A DNA stretch of 19,576 nt from an uncultured Clostridia bacterium (GTDB lineage: Bacteria > Bacillota > Clostridia > Oscillospirales > Acutalibacteraceae). The notes under the pieces are model-generated. The model worked only from the letters and a program-made list of their open reading frames with translations. It was not told the DNA's origin and did not search any database. The first letter of the stretch is position 1. Every line of letters begins with the position of its first letter. The translations under genes and the position numbers were made by a program. This document shows, in pieces, positions 14,875 through 19,576 of this stretch. The stretch lies in assembly GCA_946626015.1 (NCBI GenBank), contig CAMOTT010000020.1, forward strand, positions 1 through 19,576. The letters are read 5' to 3'.

Positions 14875-16164
14875 TCAGCGCCTGACCTTTATGGAGTTTG
14901 CGTGGGCAGTCAGCTGTTCCGCGTTCGCAAGGCGGATGATGTCGTCGCTGGCCTTGTCAAGGGATTCTTGAGTGTAATAAATAAAGCTCATTTTTTTGAT
15001 AAAGCTGTCAACCGACAGGGGAGAGAAAAATCTGGCGGTGCCGCCGGTGGGCAGCACGTGGTTCGGCCCGGCAAAATAGTCGCCCAAAGCCTCGGGAGAG
15101 TAGTTGCCCAAAAATACGGAACCGGCGTTGTCAACTGCGCCCAGATATTCCATGGGGTTTTCAACGCAAAGCTCCAGATGCTCCGGAGCAAACTGATTTG
15201 CGTAGTCGATGGCCTCTGAAAGCTCCTTGAAAACCACTATCGCGCCGTAGTCCTTAAGGGATTTTTCTATTATATCTTTTCGTGAAAGGGTGGGTAGCTG
15301 CTTTTTCAGCTCCTCCACCGTAGCCTTTGCGAGGACCTCGGAGGTGGTGAGCAGGATGGAGCTTGCAAGCACATCGTGCTCCGCCTGTGACATAAAATCC
15401 GCCGCCACGAAGGCAGGCTTGGCAGAGTTGTCGGCGACGATAAGTATCTCGCTGGGACCTGCCACCATGTCGATATCCACCGTACCGAAAAGGAGCTTTT
15501 TGGCCGTGGCAACGTAGATGTTGCCGGGGCCAACTATTTTATCCACCCTGGGTATGGTTTGCGTGCCGTAGGCAAGGGCCGCAACTGCCTGAGCGCCGCC
15601 CACAAGGAAAACCCTGTCCACCCCGGCAACGGCTGCCGCTGCCAGAATATCCGGGTTGGCTCTTCCGTCTTTCATGGGCGGTGTGACCATGATTATCTCT
15701 TTTACTCCGGCGATTTTTGCGGGAATAATATTCATCAGTACCGATGAGGGATAGGCTGCCGTGCCGCCGGGAACATAAACGCCTACGCGCTCAAGCCCCC
15801 TTATGCGCTGACCCAGAATGGAACCGTTCTCAAGGGTGTTGAAACGGCTCTGCTGAACCTGACGCTGATGGAAGTCGCGGATGTTTTCCGCGGCCCTCTT
15901 AAGGGAGGCAACAAACTCGCCGTCACAGACGTTTACGGCGTTTTCAATATCTTTTTTGTCTATCTCAAAATTTTCCGGAGCTTTTCCGTCAAACTTGACC
16001 GTGTACTCCCTGACGGCGTCATCCCCACTGACCCTGACGTCCTCAAGTATCCGGCTCACGGTTTCGGTCACGGTCTTGTTCACCGAGCCGCTCCTTGCCT
16101 TAAGGTCTTCAAGGAGCTTTTTTTCGGAAATCCCGTCGGCATAAGTTAAAGTTATTTTTATCAT
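14875..16164 (-). CDS. hisD: Histidinol dehydrogenase (HisD)
   Basis: This zinc- and NAD-dependent enzyme oxidises histidinol twice to histidine, the last step. The 429-residue protein is full length. Motifs include RVGVYVPGGTAAYPSSVLM, GGAQAVAALAYGT, KIVGPGNIYVATAKK, IDMVAGPSEILIVAD, QAEHD (zinc Gln about 260 and His about 263), FAPEHLEL with the catalytic Glu/His pair (about 328-329), GDYFAGPNHVLPT (zinc Asp about 362) and the C-terminal LTAHANSI (zinc His about 421). The ATG overlaps the hisG stop by one base (TAATG), so translation is likely coupled. Confidence 0.96.
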   Translation of the reverse strand: MIKITLTYADGISEKKLLEDLKARSGSVNKTVTETVSRILEDVRVSGDDAVREYTVKFDGKAPENFEIDKKDIENAVNVCDGEFVASLKRAAENIRDFHQRQVQQSRFNTLENGSILGQRIRGLERVGVYVPGGTAAYPSSVLMNIIPAKIAGVKEIIMVTPPMKDGRANPDILAAAAVAGVDRVFLVGGAQAVAALAYGTQTIPRVDKIVGPGNIYVATAKKLLFGTVDIDMVAGPSEILIVADNSAKPAFVAADFMSQAEHDVLASSILLTTSEVLAKATVEELKKQLPTLSRKDIIEKSLKDYGAIVVFKELSEAIDYANQFAPEHLELCVENPMEYLGAVDNAGSVFLGNYSPEALGDYFAGPNHVLPTGGTARFFSPLSVDSFIKKMSFIYYTQESLDKASDDIIRLANAEQLTAHANSIKVRR

Positions 16165-16799
16165 TATACTAAAACCTCTTTTGCAAGTTCAATATCGGAG
16201 AGAAGATTTTCGATCTCTTCCTTGCGTAGCTTCATACTGGCTCTGTTTACTATTACTCTGGCTGAGATGGGCATAATGTCCTCCAATATCTCAAGCCCGT
16301 TTTCTTTGATTGTCGTGCCCGTTTCCACAATATCGACTATTGCGTCCGCAAGGTTGAGCAGGGGCGCGAGCTCCACGGAGCCCTCGATTTTGATTATGTT
16401 TACGTCCATGCCCTTTTCCTCAAAGAATTTGTGGGCGACCTTGGGGTATTTGGAGGCTATTACCTTTTGGTCGTAGCCGCCGAAAAAGTCGGTGCCCTTC
16501 TTTGCGGCGAGGGCAAATTTGCATTTACCGAAGCCCAGATCGCACATCTCATAAAATCCGGTGCTGTCCTTTTCAACAATGGTGTCCTTGCCCACTATTC
16601 CCACATCGCAGGCGCCGTGCTCAACGTAGGTTATAACGTCCGCCGCCTTGGCGAGAACGACCTCGAAATTGTCCATGGGGAGTATGAGCCTGCGCCCCTT
16701 GTTGATGATCTCAGAACAGTCGAAGCCGATGGTCTTGAACATCTCAACGGAGCGTCTTTCCAGCCTTCCTTTTGTCAGCGCTATTCTGATGGGTCTCAT
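16164..16799 (-). CDS. hisG: ATP phosphoribosyltransferase catalytic subunit, short form (HisG)
   Basis: HisG joins ATP and PRPP in the committed step of the pathway. From ATG 16799 it has 211 residues starting MRPIRIALTKGRLE. It includes CDVGIVGKDT (about 64-73), GSVELAPLLNLADAIVD (about 140-156) and the PRPP-binding DIVETGTT (about 156-163). It ends without the roughly 80-residue regulatory ACT-like domain of long HisG. Short HisG enzymes need HisZ for activity and feedback control, and hisZ is directly upstream. A longer in-frame reading to 16868 exists, but AAGGAGGG lies 8 bases before ATG 16799, which fixes the start. The gene overlaps hisD by one base. Confidence 0.95.
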   Translation of the reverse strand: MRPIRIALTKGRLERRSVEMFKTIGFDCSEIINKGRRLILPMDNFEVVLAKAADVITYVEHGACDVGIVGKDTIVEKDSTGFYEMCDLGFGKCKFALAAKKGTDFFGGYDQKVIASKYPKVAHKFFEEKGMDVNIIKIEGSVELAPLLNLADAIVDIVETGTTIKENGLEILEDIMPISARVIVNRASMKLRKEEIENLLSDIELAKEVLV

Positions 16800-16848
16800 C
16801 TTATTGCCCTCCTTTTTTGTATTGTGTAACCTCTTAAAAAGTTGTTTG

Positions 16849-18048
16849 TTACAGTTCAATTTCCTCAATTCCGTCCGGTGAAACCGCCAAAAGTCTGTTT
16901 ATGTTCTTCTTTGCGGCGTAGTCTTTTGCCGCCTCAAGGTCATCCTCCAGACAGTATTCGCACAGGGTGCCTTCTTTTGAAAGGTTGCGGACTTGGTCTA
17001 TGGCTTTTGCCTCACAGCCCCGGCAGCCGAAAACCAGCACCTCAACGGGTTTTGCCGGCGGTATCTGTCCGGATTCCAGCAGGGTCTTCGCGACGGCGCT
17101 GATCTCCACGCCAAATCCGTTTGCCGGCAGGGTCCTGCCGAATTCACCTATGAGCTTGTCGTATCTGCCGCCGGAGAGAACGATCTCCCCCGAGCCTTCG
17201 ATATAGCCTCTGAAGACTATGCCTGTGTAGTAATTGCTGCGGTGTACAAGCCCCAGATCAATGCCGATCTTATCCTGAAGCCCAAGCTCCCGAAGGCTTG
17301 CGCAAATGTCGCGCAAGGATTGAATGGCGTCCTTTGCCTCCTGCGAAACGCACATATCCCAGGCTGTGTCCAGCACCTCCACTCCGCCAAACAGACGGGG
17401 GAGAGTCCTGATCGCTTCTATTACCTGGCTGCTGCCCATTTTCGATAGTATATCATCAAGCGCGTTGAAATTCTTAGCCTCGATGTGATCCCTTATCTCG
17501 TCGCAGGTGTCCTCGTCCGCGTCCAGCTCTTTTATCAAAGATTTGAAAAATCCCGCGTGGCCAAGCTCGATCCTGTAATTCTCCACGCCGCAGGCGTTCA
17601 GGGCGTCAATGGCGGTGGTGAGCACCTCAAGGTTTGCCCGCAGGCCGGAGGCGCCGATAAGCTCGATGCCACCCTGGGAGCTTTCATCATTGTGCCCGGA
17701 AAATGACGGACAGCGGCGGAAAACGCTCTGGTTGTAGTAAAGCCTCAGGGGATACTGCGCGTCCTTGAGCCGGGTCACCGCCACCCTTGCGATGGGCAGG
17801 GTGCTGTCCGGCCGGAGTACAAGGAGCCTGCCTGCAAAGTCCGTGACGCTGTAAAGCGTTTCGGAGGGCATACCGGCGGATTCCCGGTTGAACACGTCAA
17901 AGAACTCAAGTGTGGGCGTGATTATCTTCCTGAACCCCCTTGATTTGAACAGAGCAGACAGGGCGCCGTCCACCTTGCGGCGGGCCTCGCATTCCTCAAA
18001 CAAAAGATCTCTTGTTCCTTCGGGGGTGAGCTTTGAGTAGTTTTTCAT
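16849..18048 (-). CDS. hisZ: ATP phosphoribosyltransferase regulatory subunit (HisZ)
   Basis: This 399-residue paralogue of histidyl-tRNA synthetase forms the hetero-octameric ATP phosphoribosyltransferase with short HisG. It keeps the class II core: LTPEGTRDLL, LRPDSTLPIARV (about 78-89), YYTGIVFRGY and LSGGRYDKLIGEFG (about 291-304). The synthetase LDYYTG is SNYYTG here, and the motif 3 arginine of GFAxGxER is replaced (GFGVEISAV), so it is not a functional HisRS. About 65 C-terminal residues (VEVLVFGCRGCEAK onward) resemble a remnant anticodon-binding domain, as in other Firmicute HisZ proteins. ATG 18048 is chosen because GAGG sits 7 bases upstream; ATG 18063 lacks such a site. It is the first gene of the his operon. 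Confidence 0.94.
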   Translation of the reverse strand: MKNYSKLTPEGTRDLLFEECEARRKVDGALSALFKSRGFRKIITPTLEFFDVFNRESAGMPSETLYSVTDFAGRLLVLRPDSTLPIARVAVTRLKDAQYPLRLYYNQSVFRRCPSFSGHNDESSQGGIELIGASGLRANLEVLTTAIDALNACGVENYRIELGHAGFFKSLIKELDADEDTCDEIRDHIEAKNFNALDDILSKMGSSQVIEAIRTLPRLFGGVEVLDTAWDMCVSQEAKDAIQSLRDICASLRELGLQDKIGIDLGLVHRSNYYTGIVFRGYIEGSGEIVLSGGRYDKLIGEFGRTLPANGFGVEISAVAKTLLESGQIPPAKPVEVLVFGCRGCEAKAIDQVRNLSKEGTLCEYCLEDDLEAAKDYAAKKNINRLLAVSPDGIEEIEL

Positions 18049-18091
18049 AAAAAAACCTCGCATAGAAATTCAAACATTTTAGCGTGATAGC

Positions 18092-18121
18092 ATAGTAACA
18101 CATTAAAGCGCAGCTTGTCAA
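18092..18121 (-). promoter_or_regulatory. Promoter of the his operon
   Basis: On the minus strand TTGACA (18121-18116) and TACTAT (18097-18092) are separated by 18 bases. A very AT-rich stretch upstream (about 18122-18150) could serve as an UP element. Transcription would start near 18085, leaving a leader of only about 37 bases before hisZ. That is too short for a T-box or a histidine attenuator, and neither is visible. Confidence 0.75.
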
Positions 18122-18171
18122 GTAAAAAATATTATTTATTATAAATTATTCCGAATTTAAAGAGAGAAGGG

Positions 18172-19576
18172 TTATTTGAAAAGCTCGTCCATGGTTTGGT
18201 TTGAAACGCCGAGGAAGCTCTGAAGCTGAGCCTTTGCCACGGAACGTCTGCCCTCGATAACCTTGCGCATCTCGGGAACATAGCTGTTTTTCCACCGCTG
18301 ATAGCTGAACTTTGGCCAGACCTTCTCGTTGTTTGCCAGCTCCCCGTCAACAAGGCTTATCATTTCGTCCAGAACGGTGTTCATGTGTTCTTCGGTGAAT
18401 GCCGTTTTGTAAAGCTCCGCGTATCTCTTCAGGAACTTGTCCTTGAAGGTCTTGTTGGCGATCAGCGCGCGCTGCAGTATGGTGCGGAAGCCGTGTCCGC
18501 TGCCATGCCCCAGAGGATCGAAAAGCTTGCTTATGCTGCTGGTCTTTGTCCAGAGGGCATCGGAACACATGGCCATATCAAGGTCGTACATAACCCATTG
18601 CCACTTGTCTGTCTCCTTGCCGCCCTTGTAGAATTTGATGTTGCCCGTGTCTCCGTTGCAGAAGAAAATTTCCACGATCAGGTAGTCTATAAAGCTGTCA
18701 ATATCCATATGCTTGCACATATAGTCGTAGTTTTCCGCTACGCTCAAATCGTGGCTCTTGGCGTATTCGAGCATCTCCTTGTATTCGTCATAGGTGCCCG
18801 CAAGGATCTTGGAGTTGCCCTTTATTATTGAAACATTATCCTTTTCAATGTCTCGGTGGGAATAAAGATAGCTTTCGTTTATCTTCTCCCGCAGGTTATA
18901 AAAACCGTAGTATTTGCCGTTTATGTAGAGAGCCACAGGCTGCCAATCCATGTAGGCGAGGTCTGTGTAGCCCTTCATCACCATGGTGCAGAAGGCGTCG
19001 CGGAGCTCCAGCTTGTTGCTGTCCTGCCCGGCGGCGCGCAGAACGAAATCGGTGTGGTTGGTTATCTTGTTATCCTTAAAGAAGGGATAGGTCACGGACT
19101 TTGCGCCGTAATTGTCCCTCAAATGCACGGCAAGGGATTTTTTGTCGTATGCCCTGGTATACTGGCCAAAGACATTTATACCGGCGTTGAATTCAACCTG
19201 CTTTTTTCCGTTTTCAAAGTATTCTATGGTTGCCTGACGCTCCCAATCCTTCCAGAAGTTGGCGTTTACGTAGGGAAAATCGCCGCCGTAGCCGGGGCCG
19301 TTTGCCATAATGCCGTTATTGTAGCCGAAAAGATCGTCCGGATCGGCGGAAAGGCAGACCACGGGAACGGTGTGTTTCATGCCTATGCAGAAAGTGGCTG
19401 TTGCAGTGTCGCTGGGCAGCTTGTCCCCGCCGAAAACCTTTGCCTTGACGGTGGTGCCCTCGTTTATAGTGAGCTGACCCTTGTATTCGGGTGAGGAGGG
19501 GGTGGGGTCGCTGCCGTTGGTGGTGTACCTTACAGTGCCCGCTTCGGGAGCGGATATGCTGAGCACAGTTCCGGCT
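18172..19576 (-). CDS. CotH-kinase-family protein with chitobiase C-terminal-like module (N-terminus outside window)
   Basis: The frame is open to the window end (about 467 residues seen); its true start lies beyond 19576. The visible N-terminal part, APEAGTVRYTTNGSDPTPSS followed by YKGQLTINEGTTVKAKVF, is a chitobiase/beta-hexosaminidase C-terminal-like (CHB_HEX_C) beta module. From about 65 residues in, a CotH domain follows: VPVVCLSADPDDLFG, INVFGQYTRAYDKKSLAVHL, LRAAGQDSNKLELRDAF, FYNLREKINESYLYSH, FCNGDTGNIKFYK and WQWVMYDLDMAMC, where the last Asp residues resemble a kinase metal site. CotH in Bacillus is an atypical kinase of spore coat proteins. Multi-domain relatives in Ruminococcus-type bacteria are often extracellular. 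Substrate and location are unknown because the N-terminus is missing. No strong terminator follows the stop; only an AT-rich weak hairpin region is seen. Confidence 0.88.
   Translation of the reverse strand, partial: AGTVLSISAPEAGTVRYTTNGSDPTPSSPEYKGQLTINEGTTVKAKVFGGDKLPSDTATATFCIGMKHTVPVVCLSADPDDLFGYNNGIMANGPGYGGDFPYVNANFWKDWERQATIEYFENGKKQVEFNAGINVFGQYTRAYDKKSLAVHLRDNYGAKSVTYPFFKDNKITNHTDFVLRAAGQDSNKLELRDAFCTMVMKGYTDLAYMDWQPVALYINGKYYGFYNLREKINESYLYSHRDIEKDNVSIIKGNSKILAGTYDEYKEMLEYAKSHDLSVAENYDYMCKHMDIDSFIDYLIVEIFFCNGDTGNIKFYKGGKETDKWQWVMYDLDMAMCSDALWTKTSSISKLFDPLGHGSGHGFRTILQRALIANKTFKDKFLKRYAELYKTAFTEEHMNTVLDEMISLVDGELANNEKVWPKFSYQRWKNSYVPEMRKVIEGRRSVAKAQLQSFLGVSNQTMDELFK

Noticed and set aside
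16849..18048. Histidyl-tRNA synthetase instead of HisZ
   Set aside because: The motif 3 arginine is lost and LDYYTG is changed to SNYYTG; together with a short HisG directly downstream this identifies HisZ.
18064..18171. Intrinsic terminator for the CotH-like gene
   Set aside because: Only AT-rich weak pairing near 18122-18150 is present, with no GC stem, so it was not called.
1..19576. CRISPR arrays, insertion sequences, prophage or plasmid genes, tRNA or rRNA
   Set aside because: No repeat-spacer pattern, transposase or integrase motifs, or structured RNA genes were seen by eye on either strand.

Overview
The window looks like chromosomal housekeeping DNA from a Gram-positive anaerobe of the class Clostridia, probably the Ruminococcus/Oscillospirales side. 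This is inference. The clues are gene content (a short-form HisG paired with HisZ, a Liv-type ABC operon led by a lipoprotein, a SEDS/PBP pair, a CotH-like protein), purine-rich Shine-Dalgarno sites before almost every gene, sigma-A type promoters, and roughly balanced GC. No tRNA, rRNA, insertion sequence, prophage gene or CRISPR array was seen.

Layout. (1) 1-3236, plus strand: the C-terminal part of a YifB/ComM-type AAA+ protein, a SEDS glycan polymerase (FtsW/RodA/SpoVE family) and a small class B penicillin-binding protein. The last two overlap and form a polymerase/transpeptidase pair for peptidoglycan synthesis. (2) 3246-8252, plus strand: a complete branched-chain amino acid type (Liv/HAAT) ABC importer in the order binding lipoprotein, LivH, LivM, LivG, LivF. 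A consensus promoter drives it. Two hairpins lie between the binding-protein gene and livH, and further hairpins follow livF. (3) 8254-8646, minus strand: a small DUF3592-like membrane protein. (4) 8730-10189, plus strand: a strong promoter followed by a directly abutting pair, a soluble DUF2156 (MprF C-terminal-like) protein and a YkgJ-type cysteine-cluster protein. (5) 10233-18048, minus strand: a histidine biosynthesis operon, hisZ-hisG-hisD-hisC-hisB-hisA-hisI-hisE, ending in an M20 metallopeptidase gene. A bidirectional terminator separates it from block 4. (6) 18172-19576, minus strand: a CotH-kinase-family protein whose N-terminus lies beyond the window, with a chitobiase C-terminal-like module in front of the CotH domain.

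How the genes work together. The his genes encode nearly the whole route from PRPP and ATP to histidinol phosphate, plus the final dehydrogenase. Neither imidazole-glycerol-phosphate synthase subunit (hisH, hisF) is present at its usual place, and no histidinol-phosphate phosphatase is in the window. Those steps must be encoded elsewhere if the pathway is intact. The Liv importer and the M20 peptidase fit amino-acid and peptide scavenging. I found no clearly new biological system. The items most worth a second look are the his operon without IGP synthase, the M20 cistron at its end, the double hairpin inside the liv operon, and the uncharacterised DUF2156/YkgJ pair.
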